NCBI GenBank assembly: GCA_017302105.1 | Contig: JAFLCS010000003.1 | Span: forward strand, 1-64,000 | DNA from: Caulobacterales bacterium | GTDB taxonomy: Bacteria > Pseudomonadota > Alphaproteobacteria > Caulobacterales > Caulobacteraceae | Length of the DNA: 64,000 nt | Reading direction: 5' to 3' | Shown: piece after piece, positions 28,501-37,187 of the stretch | Numbering within the stretch: position 1 is the stretch's first letter | Layout: each line of letters starts with the position of its first letter | Made by a program: the position numbers and the translations under genes | Notes under the pieces: model-generated | Told to the model about the DNA's origin: nothing | Seen by the model: the letters and a program-made list of their open reading frames with translations, nothing else | Database searches by the model: none

Positions 28501-28933
28501 AGGCGAAATCGCCGATGTCGTGGCACTGCGCATAACCGACAGCGTCGTTTCCGTGACCCTGTACCACTGCAAATATTCAGGGGCGGATACGCCAGGTGCG
28601 CGCCTCGGAGACCTTTATGAGGTTTGCGGACAGGCTCAGAAATCCGCTCGGTGGCGCGACCGACCAAACCGCATGCTTCAACACATGCTGCGACGCGAAA
28701 AGATGCGCCGCGACCGCGGTCTCAGCTCGCGAATCGAGCAGGGCTCAGCCGCCGCGATTAAAAAGCTCAAGGTCGGTTGGCAAGATCACCGCTTCGATTT
28801 CGACGTCCGCATTGTGCAGCCTGGGCTATCGCGACAAGCCATCAGTGAAGAAGGCTTACATCTGCTTGCCGGCGTCGAGACCTATTTGCTCGAAACCCGT
28901 GCCATGAGGTTGAAAATTATTGGTAGTGAATGA
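25592..28933 (+). CDS. SF2 DEAD/DEAH helicase with nuclease-like C-terminus
   Basis: This 1113-residue protein has Walker A 'MPTGTGKT' (188-195), 'DEAHH' (299-303), 'FTATPFR', and a helicase C domain with 'MLGEGFDLPELKIAALHD' and 'QFVGRFTR'. It belongs to the broad group of restriction-type and repair helicases. The last 150 residues contain 'GEIADVVAL' (Asp975) and 'LYHCKYS' (Lys994), spacing that resembles a PD-(D/E)XK core with the usual acid-x-lysine replaced by His-Cys-Lys. It starts 14 bp after the AddA-like gene behind GGAGGGAG. The nuclease reading is inference. Confidence 0.8.
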   Translation: MASRKRPTGSNQDDLFNPEIELLLPARLAVDGKVLGSPVRQLAVPARRVRCRLRPFAIRRVIGHETTLESGEILKIISAKTATPLEADLILLVPGVTEPERIAAALELGEGRWMNVPPTSIDTLDRSTRSERLKAVSASWDDAIHLREARAAADGQPAQPGLRRPQVGALHAALAHATRSTDPATIVMPTGTGKTETMLALNANQRFERLLVVVPTDALREQIAGKFETFGVLKQQKCLDETAAFPMVMRLSHIPTSEAEVDEIFDSANVIVTTMQIAGRAEAPVQERMAARASALFIDEAHHIGARTWKSFRGLFVEHEPPIPVIQFTATPFREDGGRVDGEFIYTYPLKKAQQEGYFKPIRFEAVFGLDQPDADQAIIDKLGEVLATDLDAGLNHLAMARCNTIERAKHLHRLYAAIYPEFRPVIVHSQQSLKERRENLAALRRFESRIIVCVDMLGEGFDLPELKIAALHDHHKSVAVTIQFVGRFTRQDPRLGDATVIANTGIDDVDRALAKLYAEDADWNALVEALSSAKIERQVRRAEMFKGFSGDLSDIPLQTLEPKMNAVLYRTSCDAWDPFRAEELYDSGVYLGMKLNPHQRVAIFVTRAEEQARWTSAQQAVNVTWDLHMLHWDQASGVLFISSSAKGPFDRLAKAVCGDTTRRVEGEEVFRSLHGFKRLILRNLGLTHHQGRGVRYSMYMGVDVADGLDSAKSQSRIKNNIFATGFLEGLPASRGCSAKGKFWSSAKVHDLTDWVDWCQDVGRTVNDPSITTDSVFKSAMRPHQISQRPAVPPVAIHWPESLITQFEERIEISFGDVPVTFAECDIELLDNARTGPLRFAVRSDDHAAEFEIVFSDGHARYPQRTGPKATIKIGGKVQTLSESFGEDSPQIDFGDGSLLIYSHLYTLPEGETIEPYPSDKIQAWDWSKANIRAESQGTDKRADSVQRLVIDALLADPDPYDVIFDDDGKGEIADVVALRITDSVVSVTLYHCKYSGADTPGARLGDLYEVCGQAQKSARWRDRPNRMLQHMLRREKMRRDRGLSSRIEQGSAAAIKKLKVGWQDHRFDFDVRIVQPGLSRQAISEEGLHLLAGVETYLLETRAMRLKIIGSE

Positions 28934-28996
28934 TGCCGTCAGGCATCGGCAACCTTCCTAAGACAGAAATTTTACCACGCCGTGGGGGCAGGCTTC

Positions 28997-30250
28997 GTGT
29001 CAACTTTTGGGTTTACTTTCTTATCGCGCAAAGCGCTTGGCCAGGCCGAACAGATGATGTTCGGCGGCGCGGCGGGCGTGCGCGATGAGGTTGGTTTCCT
29101 CATCGTCCACCAGCGCTACGCAGATCACTTCTTCCCCGGCACATCGGTTCTGCACACACGGCTGCGCTACGCGCTTCTCATCCCGTGGCTTTATCAAAGC
29201 CTGCGGACGAAACGCCCTGTTCCCAAGGACTTCGGCCAAGCCTTTTCTGATCTCGAACATGAGCTGACCGGCCGGCTCAAATATATCGAGGGTGTTGGCG
29301 GCGAGAAGGATGGCGTGATCGGAGGAGAGGTCTTCCCCCGCACGATCAGTCAGCCGCCGGCCTATGTCTATTGGACGGCGCTCACCAAATGGGGACTGAT
29401 CGGAGCCCGCCCCGATGGCCGGCCGTGGAGCCGCTCGGACATGGCGAAGCTCCTGGCAGCGTCCAGCAAGCGCGCGCACCATGACGATGACGGAAAGCCC
29501 CTAGAAACAGTCACCTGGCCCATCGCGGGGCTGATCGATGCACCTAAAGGCTGGGATACTTGGGGTGACTGGAATGACCGGTATTCGAAGGATGACCAAG
29601 GAAAACTAGCGCTCGACCTTTTACCCCACGAGCAGATCTACCTCGCGACCAAACTCCGCGCCGTTCGCTCGCCGACCGATCCAAGTGAGCCGTCGCTCTT
29701 GTCGAAATTGGTTGGAAAATCACTAGGCGAGGCAGATCACTGCTGGGACAACGAAATCCTAGCCCTCGCCGGCAGGGAAGCAGCCATGCTGAAGCGGGCC
29801 GGCCAGGCCGCCGCGCTTTCGGCCATAGGCAGGGCGATCTATGCGGCTCAGGTCGAGACGCTCAAGGAAACCCGCGACAAGCGACCACAACCCAATTCGC
29901 ACCGCGCCGCACTGAACGACGCGATCGAGCAATGGGGCAAACAGGCCGCTCGGCTGGATATGGACCTGTTTCTCGCCGAAATCGGCCACCTCCCGCCTGC
30001 GGTGGAGGGTGTGTTGAAAGAAACTTCGACCTGGATCAGGGCGAATGGCAAGGACCCCATGCAGCTTCTCGAAGTGTACGCACGGGCGGAAGTCAGCAGG
30101 AAAGACAATCGCGCGCGTCTTGCCAGCAATCAGTTCGGCGTCGACCGGCGTATGGAATGGCAAGGCGAGCACCATGGCCGCGCCGAGCCGCTCCACTATC
30201 GCTGGGGGAATGTGAAGCGGCTCCTGCGCGATCTGGAGGACGTCGCATGA
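28997..30250 (+). CDS. DUF6361-like protein
   Basis: This protein of about 417 residues has an N-terminal segment with 'HFFPGTSVLHTRLRYALLIPWLY', which resembles the DUF6361 family of unknown function. I chose GTG 28997, preceded by GGGGGCAGG, over GTG 28982; neither is certain. No catalytic motif was recognised. Its stop overlaps the start of the phospholipase-D-like gene (ATGA), and a helicase follows, so the three form a coupled unit. Such trios are seen in defence contexts, but the function of DUF6361 is not known to me. Confidence 0.6.
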   Translation: MSTFGFTFLSRKALGQAEQMMFGGAAGVRDEVGFLIVHQRYADHFFPGTSVLHTRLRYALLIPWLYQSLRTKRPVPKDFGQAFSDLEHELTGRLKYIEGVGGEKDGVIGGEVFPRTISQPPAYVYWTALTKWGLIGARPDGRPWSRSDMAKLLAASSKRAHHDDDGKPLETVTWPIAGLIDAPKGWDTWGDWNDRYSKDDQGKLALDLLPHEQIYLATKLRAVRSPTDPSEPSLLSKLVGKSLGEADHCWDNEILALAGREAAMLKRAGQAAALSAIGRAIYAAQVETLKETRDKRPQPNSHRAALNDAIEQWGKQAARLDMDLFLAEIGHLPPAVEGVLKETSTWIRANGKDPMQLLEVYARAEVSRKDNRARLASNQFGVDRRMEWQGEHHGRAEPLHYRWGNVKRLLRDLEDVA

Positions 30251-32052
30251 GCGATCCTCAGGCATGGTCCGGGCAACCCTATCTCGACGAGATGCGGCCA
30301 GGGCGACTGGAGACGGTCAAGCTCGCATTGTTTGCGACCTACTCAGTCGATCTGTCGGCGGTCGCAGCGGCGTTGCTCGCACTGATTGGTCGCAACAATG
30401 ACAAGGGCAGCGGCACGGCGGTCGATTTTGCCGACGCGATCGACAAGCTGCGCGATCGCGTCAAGATCATAATCCAGCGCGGTCGGATTGCGCGGCCAAT
30501 AGCGCTTCCCCGTATCGCGGGCATCCTCGATCAGTTCATCGTCGAGCAGCCTTACGATGAACGAGAGCGCAGCTGGCATCCAAAGATTGCTTTGGTCGCC
30601 TACACCGGTCCCAAAGGGGAAACCCGCTGGAAGCTCTGGATTGGCAGCCGAAACCTCACCCGATCGCAGGATCTCGACGCGGGCGTTTTGCTGGACGGCA
30701 GCGAAAAGCGCGCGAAAGGACGAGTTCGGCTCCCAGGCATCGGAGCACTCGGGGCCATCCTCGCGCGCTCCGCGTCGCGCGAGGATGCCGATGGCATCGC
30801 GGAGCAACTGGAGGCGGTCTGGTGGGACGCCCCAGACGGGTTTCAGTTGCGCAGCCTGCTCAATGGACTGGATGAAGGCGTTGCCCTGCCATCGGAACCA
30901 CCAGCCGGCGCGGTCGATGGCATAACCATCATCAGTCCGTTCTTGTCGCCCGATTTTGTGAAGAAGGCAGGTGACTGGGGCACCGCTGGATCCAGAACGC
31001 TGATTTCGTCGATGCCGGCCCTCACGGACATGGCGAGGCGGCCCGGCAAGCCGCTGGACGGATTCTCCAAAATCCTCGCCTATACTGCGCCAGACGTGCT
31101 CGCTGACGAAGCTCCGCTCGCGCTGCCAGGCGTCGAGCCCGCGTCCGAGGATGATGCGGAGCCGGCCCCCCTTGCTCTGCATGCCAAGATTTTTTGCTTC
31201 CACTCGGGCGAGAAGACCATCTTGAGGGTGGGGAGCGCCAATGCGACCGAGAGGGCCTGGTCGGGGCGCAACGCGGAAATCATGGTCGAACTCGAGGCCG
31301 GCGAAGCGTTCGCCTCCGGCCTGGCATTCCTGATCGGTAAAGCGACGCCGGTCACCATCGAGGAACTCGCCGTCGCCGATCCGCCCAGCACGAGCGCGGC
31401 CGATGCCCTGGAAGAGTCGCGCAAAGTGCTCATGGCATCCTGGAACCCGGTTCTGCGTCGCGTCGGGGAACGCTTCTCGATCGATGCGGGGGCAGTTCCC
31501 TTGCTTGCCTATCCCGAGCACGTGCTGCACGCCGGACCTGCAAATGGCGACCTACTGGCTTGGCAGACCGACGCCGTCCGCCTCGATCTTGGCACGATCC
31601 CCTTGTCACTCCAGTCCGCCTTCATTCAGGCTCGGATCAGCGGACCGGACGGCGCTTTGCGATGGATGCAGCGTGTCACCGTCGATCCGCCGCTCGAAGA
31701 ACAGCGTGATCTGGCCGCGCTGGCCAGCCACATGGGGCTTCGTGCATTTCATGACTGGATGCGCGCTATTCTCAGCGGCGACACACTGCCCGTCGGCGGT
31801 GGCGCATGGGATGAAGACGCCGGGGTGCAGAGCAACCGCCCCCAGAGCCTGGGATACGACCGCCTCACGCTCGAGGATATCCTCACGGCTTGGGCACGCG
31901 ACCGCAAAGCATTCAGTCGGGCCGATCGTCATTTTGCGCGCTATGTCGACGCCCTTCTCGCCCACGGTGAGAATCTGAGCGAAAGGGAAAAGGCTGACTT
32001 GAACGAACTTGCGCAGATCTGGGCCATCGCGCGGACGCGGCTTGCCTCATGA
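30247..32052 (+). CDS. Phospholipase-D-like (HKD) nuclease-family protein
   Basis: This 601-residue protein has two PLD-type half-sites: His111-Pro-Lys113 with 'GSRNLT' (133-138), and His312-Ala-Lys314 with 'GSANAT' (329-334). Both fit the HxK...GSxN pattern of the PLD superfamily, which includes nucleases such as the Nuc/BfiI group and DrmC of DISARM. It is translationally coupled to the genes on both sides (ATGA at each junction). A role as the nuclease of the following helicase is a reasonable inference; substrate is unknown. Confidence 0.8.
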   Translation: MSDPQAWSGQPYLDEMRPGRLETVKLALFATYSVDLSAVAAALLALIGRNNDKGSGTAVDFADAIDKLRDRVKIIIQRGRIARPIALPRIAGILDQFIVEQPYDERERSWHPKIALVAYTGPKGETRWKLWIGSRNLTRSQDLDAGVLLDGSEKRAKGRVRLPGIGALGAILARSASREDADGIAEQLEAVWWDAPDGFQLRSLLNGLDEGVALPSEPPAGAVDGITIISPFLSPDFVKKAGDWGTAGSRTLISSMPALTDMARRPGKPLDGFSKILAYTAPDVLADEAPLALPGVEPASEDDAEPAPLALHAKIFCFHSGEKTILRVGSANATERAWSGRNAEIMVELEAGEAFASGLAFLIGKATPVTIEELAVADPPSTSAADALEESRKVLMASWNPVLRRVGERFSIDAGAVPLLAYPEHVLHAGPANGDLLAWQTDAVRLDLGTIPLSLQSAFIQARISGPDGALRWMQRVTVDPPLEEQRDLAALASHMGLRAFHDWMRAILSGDTLPVGGGAWDEDAGVQSNRPQSLGYDRLTLEDILTAWARDRKAFSRADRHFARYVDALLAHGENLSEREKADLNELAQIWAIARTRLAS

Positions 32053-35000
32053 GCGCCAGATCGAAACCCTTCCAGGCAGCAACGGTCAGGGCTGCAACCG
32101 CTGCGCTGTCAGGAGGCAACCCGCTACGCCGGTTCCTGGTCGCGGACGAGGTCGGCCTCGGCAAAACCGTCGTTGCCCGTGACACGCTGGCAGCCCTGGC
32201 AAGCAAAGCGCGCAAGTTCACGGTCTATTATATTACGAGCGGGCTCAAGGTCGCGGACCAGAACAAGGTCGAGCTGCTCCGCTTCCTCGACAAGAACGAA
32301 GCCAAGGACGCACTATCCACCATCGACCGCGTCGGCCTCATTCCGTTTGAGGAACGGCGCAAGGGAAAGATACGGCTCTACGCCTTTACGCCCACCACAT
32401 CATTTTCCAGTTCGCAGCGCCTCTACGGCGGAAAGGCTGTCGAGCGTGCGTTCATCAAGCTGCTGTTGGATGAGCTGTACCCCGGCCTGACCGATGCCTT
32501 TCCTGAAGGCTATATCGAATATGGCGCGACCTCCGGCTGGCCATGGGCGTGCGAGGAGGCTCAGGGCAAATTCGACAACGTCTCCGCCCTCTTCAAGACG
32601 GCCTATGGCCGAGCGCTACGTACGGAATTTGGCAAGCCGGCCCGCGAGAACATTCTGCGTGCGATCGAGACGAGCAAATATGGTCAGAGCCTGGGCCGGA
32701 TGCGAAAGGCGCTCGCTCAAGCCGCTTTGGATTCCGCCCCGCCCGACCTCGTGATTTTCGACGAGTTCCAATGCTATCGCGAGTTGCTCGACGCAGGCAC
32801 GGATAACCCTTTAGCGCGCCAACTGCTGGCGGGTAACGATGGAACGGCGCCGCCGCCGATCCTCCTCCTGTCAGCCACGCCCTACCGCTTCTATGCGGAG
32901 CGCTGGGAAAACGGCGTCGGAGCCGCTCCCCATGTCGAATTTTTCAAGATTATCGAGTTTCTGGGCGGGCCGGCTGCACGCGCTGAGGCCGAAACCCAAT
33001 TCCGTCGGTTTGGTGATCTATTGCATTTGATCGGTCATCTGCCGCCCGACAGTCGGCAGGCGGCGATCGAAGAGGCCCAAGCCCTCAAGCATCATCTGGA
33101 GAGGCTCCTCACACCGCTCATGTCGCGGACCGAGCGCCCGGTTTCCGACCATGCCGGAGAGCCTGCGCCGCCCTCCGTAAGGATCGAGCCCCACGATCTC
33201 GACGTCTATCGCCATTTTACTGACCACGTATCGCCCAAGCTTGCGGGCAGCGCGGTCAGCTATTGGCTTTCAGTGCCGCTCCCTGCGCAGGCGCTGGGGG
33301 ACCGTTATCAGATTTCTCGCGATATAGATTTTCCCGCCACACGCAGCGTTCCCCGCCTCGGGGTCACTAATTGCTTCAAGCCGCCAAAGGATGGCTGGGG
33401 AAGCGCCAAGCTCCGAGCCCTCAATAGCCTTGTACCGACAGAGGTGCTTGCGCTCCCTTGGGTGTTGCCATCGCTGACCTGGTGGACGCCTTCAGGCCCA
33501 TGGGCGAAGATGACGCAATCGCCCAAGATGCTAATCTTCAGTAGGTTCAGGGCAACACCACAAAGTCTGGCAGCCCTCGTCAGCCTCGAGGTCGAGCGCA
33601 AATACGTTGGAAAGAGCAATCTTCCCTACACCGCCGCGTGGAAGAAGCGGCACCTTAACCCGAAGCCTAACCAAGGCCCCACGCTCGCCCTGTTTCACCC
33701 GAGCCCTTTCCTAATTCGAGCTGTCGATCCCCTCGATGTGAAGGGGAAGGCGACCGTGAAGCAGATCAGGGCCCGGACGCGGCAGCAGATTATTAGGGCG
33801 CTGCCCGCGACAATCACGCACGAGGCACCGAATGCGCGCAGCAACCGGCGCCGCAAACCGGCCTGGGCGATCCTCGCGGCCATAGAACGCGCACAGAAGG
33901 CGCCGCTGGCTCGGGAGTTCGCAGCGGTCCAGAAGAGCTGGGGCCGGGTCGCGCCGAAGGACGCAACGCTTCAAACCTTGCTCAAACAGCGCCAAGAGGC
34001 CGACCCAATTACCTGGCTGAGCCGATGGGAACTCGACGCCTTGGTCGATATGGCTCTCGGGGCTCCCGGAGTCGTGACGGGCCGAGCACTCTATCGCCAC
34101 CTTCCAGAGCTTTTCGATTTCCAGGAGCAGCATTTCGCGCGGCTTGTGAACTTCTGCTGGACGCGGCTGCGCACCTATCTGGACCGCCCTGTTTTCTGGT
34201 CTGTTTTGCCCGGCGAAGACGCGACGCAGAAATATCAGAATGCGTGCGTTGATGGCTGCTTGGAAGCCGTTCTGGATGAACATTTCTGGCTACGCAAATC
34301 CAAAGTCAACCCCGATGGACTGATTGAGGACTTGTCGGCCGCGCTCGCAGCAAACGTCGGCACCTTCGGGTTCAAGGGCGCGAAGAAAAAGGACAAGATC
34401 CGTATTCGCTGTCACGCCGCGGTGCCGTTTGGCGGCACCGAGACGGAGACGCATCGACAGGACCATGATGTCGATGAACCGCCACCAGCGCGCTCTGAGG
34501 AAATCCGCAGCGCGTTCAATACACCGTTCTGGCCCCATGTCCTGGCGACGACCTCGGTCGGACAGGAAGGTCTCGACTTTCATAGCTGGTGCGACAGGCT
34601 CGGCCACTGGGATCTTTGTTCCAGCCCCGTTGACCTGGAGCAACGAGAAGGCCGCGTTCAGCGCTTTGGAGGGCTGACTGTGCGCAAACCACTCGCCCGA
34701 AAGCTAGGCGAACAAGCCTTGGCACGGGCACGAGGCCAAGCATCGTCCCCATGGGACATCATCGCACGCGACGCCGACAAGGTGTTCGAGGATGACAAAA
34801 CCGGCCTCAGCCCGTGGTGGACGATGGAAGGCGCGGACCTAAAGCGGCATTTGTTCGCGCTTCCCCAAAGTCGGGACATTGATCGGTTCGCGAAGTTGCG
34901 GACGCAAAGGCTGCTCTATCGCCTTGCTTTGGGACAGCCGGACCAGGAGGACCTGGTCGAGCTGTTGACTCATCACGATGTGGAAACGACGCGGTCGCTG

Positions 35001-35057
35001 CAGGCGTTGACGCTCGATCTGTCCGCATTCTCAAGAGAGAAACGCCTCGATGAATAG
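32049..35057 (+). CDS. SNF2-like helicase
   Basis: This 1002-residue protein has an N-terminal 'VADEVGLGKT' Walker A (31-40), a DEFQ-type motif II in 'VIFDEFQCYREL' (about 235-246), 'LLLSATPYRFY', and late motifs 'SVGQEGLDFH' (about 836-845) and 'EQREGRVQRFGG'. These place it among SF2/SNF2-like translocases. The region between (about 330-800) is unusually long and not recognised. It is the last gene of the rightward operon and overlaps the PLD gene by 4 bp. Confidence 0.85.
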   Translation: MSARSKPFQAATVRAATAALSGGNPLRRFLVADEVGLGKTVVARDTLAALASKARKFTVYYITSGLKVADQNKVELLRFLDKNEAKDALSTIDRVGLIPFEERRKGKIRLYAFTPTTSFSSSQRLYGGKAVERAFIKLLLDELYPGLTDAFPEGYIEYGATSGWPWACEEAQGKFDNVSALFKTAYGRALRTEFGKPARENILRAIETSKYGQSLGRMRKALAQAALDSAPPDLVIFDEFQCYRELLDAGTDNPLARQLLAGNDGTAPPPILLLSATPYRFYAERWENGVGAAPHVEFFKIIEFLGGPAARAEAETQFRRFGDLLHLIGHLPPDSRQAAIEEAQALKHHLERLLTPLMSRTERPVSDHAGEPAPPSVRIEPHDLDVYRHFTDHVSPKLAGSAVSYWLSVPLPAQALGDRYQISRDIDFPATRSVPRLGVTNCFKPPKDGWGSAKLRALNSLVPTEVLALPWVLPSLTWWTPSGPWAKMTQSPKMLIFSRFRATPQSLAALVSLEVERKYVGKSNLPYTAAWKKRHLNPKPNQGPTLALFHPSPFLIRAVDPLDVKGKATVKQIRARTRQQIIRALPATITHEAPNARSNRRRKPAWAILAAIERAQKAPLAREFAAVQKSWGRVAPKDATLQTLLKQRQEADPITWLSRWELDALVDMALGAPGVVTGRALYRHLPELFDFQEQHFARLVNFCWTRLRTYLDRPVFWSVLPGEDATQKYQNACVDGCLEAVLDEHFWLRKSKVNPDGLIEDLSAALAANVGTFGFKGAKKKDKIRIRCHAAVPFGGTETETHRQDHDVDEPPPARSEEIRSAFNTPFWPHVLATTSVGQEGLDFHSWCDRLGHWDLCSSPVDLEQREGRVQRFGGLTVRKPLARKLGEQALARARGQASSPWDIIARDADKVFEDDKTGLSPWWTMEGADLKRHLFALPQSRDIDRFAKLRTQRLLYRLALGQPDQEDLVELLTHHDVETTRSLQALTLDLSAFSREKRLDE

Positions 35058-35062
35058 CGTGC

Positions 35063-35085
35063 GTGCCGGCCGGCGCTCCCGGCAC
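35063..35085 (+). terminator. GC-rich hairpin after the rightward operon
   Basis: Arms GTGCCGG (35063-35069) and CCGGCAC (35079-35085) form a 7-bp stem with a 9-nt loop, just after the helicase stop. There is only a weak T run (GTCCGTCTTGTT) behind it, so termination is uncertain. Confidence 0.35.
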
Positions 35086-35350
35086 GTCCGTCTTGTTCAT
35101 GCGGAGCAAGCAGCCCCTGACGCGGCCGGATCATATGACGACCGGCCTAGGGGGCTTCATGCGGGTTCGCCGCCATTCAGGGACGGTTGCTGGACGACTG
35201 CCAGGAAGAGATGCCGTCGCCGTGCTCCTCGGAGCTTGTCCGATTTGCACGCCACAGCACGACGCGCTGCTACGCCCGAATATTCGAGCTTCCATTCAGC
35301 ATGATCTATCGCCTTCTATCCGCTTAGAGAGGCGATCGAGGGAATTTGGC
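35086..35350. other. Gene-free stretch between cargo and excisionase
   Basis: I see no convincing coding frame, RNA or repeat here. The last 13 bases hold the ribosome site GAGGGA of the next gene. Promoters for the excisionase gene should lie here but none stands out. Confidence 0.5.
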
Positions 35351-35635
35351 ATGAGGCAGCAAGTCGAGCCCATCATGAAGCGCACCATCCGGCGGCATCA
35401 ACTCCGGGAAATGGTCCCTCTCGCCGACACCACGATCTATGACATGGAACAGCGCGGCGAATTTCCCCAGCGCTTCTATCTCACGTCCCGCTGCGTGGTC
35501 TGGGATCTAACCGAGGTCGAAGCCTGGTTGGAAGAACGGCGCCGAGCTTCACGCGCCAAGGCGGTGAAGCGTGCTCCCATTCCGGACGTCCAGCTCCGCA
35601 AGACCCGCCCTATCAAACATCCGGCTCGGGCGTAA
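35351..35635 (+). CDS. AlpA-like excisionase / HTH regulator
   Basis: This 94-residue protein has an AlpA/MerR-type winged helix at about residues 14-60 ('LADTTIYDMEQRGEFPQRF', then 'VVWDLTEVEAWLEER'). AlpA proteins activate or direct excision of P4-like elements. The ATG at 35351 has GAGGGA at 7 nt; the ATG at 35375 and a longer upstream frame are alternatives. Its 3' end overlaps the convergent integrase gene by 23 bp, which suits a factor that opposes or directs integrase. Confidence 0.8.
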   Translation: MRQQVEPIMKRTIRRHQLREMVPLADTTIYDMEQRGEFPQRFYLTSRCVVWDLTEVEAWLEERRRASRAKAVKRAPIPDVQLRKTRPIKHPARA

Positions 35636-36875
35636 GCAGGTCCATCGTCGGCGGATAGAGGGTCGGCGTGTATTTTTGGCCGGCAACCCAGGCGTCCACC
35701 AGGTTGGACCATTCCTGCATCATATGCCGGCGCTGATGCTCGTATTCCGCCTTGTTGTAGATGCCCCGTGAGGATCGCCCGTCCTCATGCGCCAGACACT
35801 TCTCGATCCAGTCGCTGTTGAAGCCCAACTCGTTCAACAGGGTCGAGCCGGTGCGCCGGAGATCGTGAACCGTAAAGGACTCCAGTGGCAGCCCTTCCTT
35901 CTTGGCCCGCTCCACCACCGCCGTCGTGATCCGGTTGAACGTCGCCCGCGACATGGGCGCGTCGGCGTCGTAGCGCGACGGCAGGACGTATTTGGAATTG
36001 CCGGCGCAGGTCTTGAGAGCGATGAAGATGTCGAGCATCTGCTGAGACAGATAGACGTTGTGCGCTTTCGAGCGCTTCATCCGCTCCTTGGGAATCGACC
36101 AGACGGCGTTCTCGAAATCGACCTCATCCCAAACCGCGTCCTGCAATTCGCTCTTTCGTACCATCGACAACAGGATTAGCTTTATCCCGAGCCGGATCGT
36201 CGGCAGCGTCGCCACATGCTCGATCTGGCTGAGCATGATGCGGATCTCCGCCGGAGACAGGGATCGGTCCTTCGGCACGAAGGTCGCGATCGACGCCGGG
36301 CCGACTTCGTCGGCCGGGTTGGCGACCTTCTCGCCATGCAGGATGGCGAAGGCGAAGACCAGCTTCACGATGTCCCTGACGTGGACCGCCGTTGCCGGAG
36401 CTCCACGCTCCTTCACCTTCGCACACAGCCCGCGCAGATCTTCCGGCAGGATCTCCGGCAGCAGCCGGTTGCGAAACGCCGGGAGAATGTCCCGCTCGAA
36501 GATTGATCGACGCATGGCGCGCGTGCTGTCCGCCATTCGCGCTTCCTGAAGCCAGCGCTCACCGAACTGGCCAAAGCTCTTCGCCTCCTGGAGGCGACGC
36601 TTCTCGCGCTGCTTTTCCTGCGCCGGCGAGCGGCCCTCCGAAATGGCGCGTCGAGCATCGACCACCTTCTCACGCGCCCGAGCCAGGGAGAGCCCAGCGG
36701 GACCGTAGCGCCCCAGCGTCAACGTCTCCCGGCGGCCGTTCAGTCGGTAGTCCAGGCGGAAGACGATCGCGCCTGAGGGCTGGACCACGACATACATACC
36801 GTCACGGTCCACGATCTTGTATAATTTCTCTTTCGGTTTCAGGGCCTTAATGGCAGCATCGGTCAGCATCCACAC
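35613..36875 (-). CDS. int: P4-type tyrosine integrase
   Basis: This 420-residue protein has the N-terminal DUF4102-type arm-binding domain (about 1-90), a core-binding SAM-like domain (about 100-190) and the tyrosine recombinase catalytic domain (about 200-390). The active residues are visible: Arg240, His337 and Arg340 in 'HDLRRT', His363 in 'LAHEDG', and nucleophile Tyr373. It lies at the ICE terminus with its 5' end toward guaA, so it should catalyse insertion and excision at the guaA 3' end. Met3 is an alternative start. Confidence 0.95.
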   Translation of the reverse strand: MWMLTDAAIKALKPKEKLYKIVDRDGMYVVVQPSGAIVFRLDYRLNGRRETLTLGRYGPAGLSLARAREKVVDARRAISEGRSPAQEKQREKRRLQEAKSFGQFGERWLQEARMADSTRAMRRSIFERDILPAFRNRLLPEILPEDLRGLCAKVKERGAPATAVHVRDIVKLVFAFAILHGEKVANPADEVGPASIATFVPKDRSLSPAEIRIMLSQIEHVATLPTIRLGIKLILLSMVRKSELQDAVWDEVDFENAVWSIPKERMKRSKAHNVYLSQQMLDIFIALKTCAGNSKYVLPSRYDADAPMSRATFNRITTAVVERAKKEGLPLESFTVHDLRRTGSTLLNELGFNSDWIEKCLAHEDGRSSRGIYNKAEYEHQRRHMMQEWSNLVDAWVAGQKYTPTLYPPTMDLLTPEPDV

Positions 36876-37072
36876 TCTCCAGATCGGTCAAAATATGCCG
36901 GAGAGCGCCCGATTATACCGTCAGGCCAAAAACGGCCCTTCCGATATGATATTTTCCCTGTATTTACAGAGTGTTATGACAAAAAATATACCGTCAGAGG
37001 CTCTCTTGGCCCTGACGGTATATGCGATTTTCAGCTGAGACAAGATGCGCCATACCGTCAGCCATACCGTCA
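36796..37072. repeat. ACCGTCA repeat cluster next to int
   Basis: The heptamer ACCGTCA occurs at 36798-36804 (inside int), 36917-36923, 36990-36996, 37054-37060 and 37066-37072, and inverted at 37013-37019. The pair at 36987-36997 and 37012-37022 forms an 11-bp perfect inverted repeat (TATACCGTCAG). Such iterated sites beside an integrase are typical of arm-type integrase or excisionase binding sites; the inverted pair could also be an operator for int. Confidence 0.65.
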
Positions 37073-37187
37073 TTCCGGAGGCTAACCCAGCGATAGTTGT
37101 CGAAAGATTCAGGGATATTATTTTATAAATTTCAGTCTCTTATGTCGCATCATGGCGTAGTTTCGGATACCCTCGGATGGGCAAAAA
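36876..37187. other. int-attachment region of the ICE
   Basis: This 312-bp gap has no gene. It is AT-richer than its surroundings, especially at about 37112-37135, carries most of the ACCGTCA repeats, and ends at the guaA stop codon. It should contain the int promoter and recombination sites. Confidence 0.6.
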
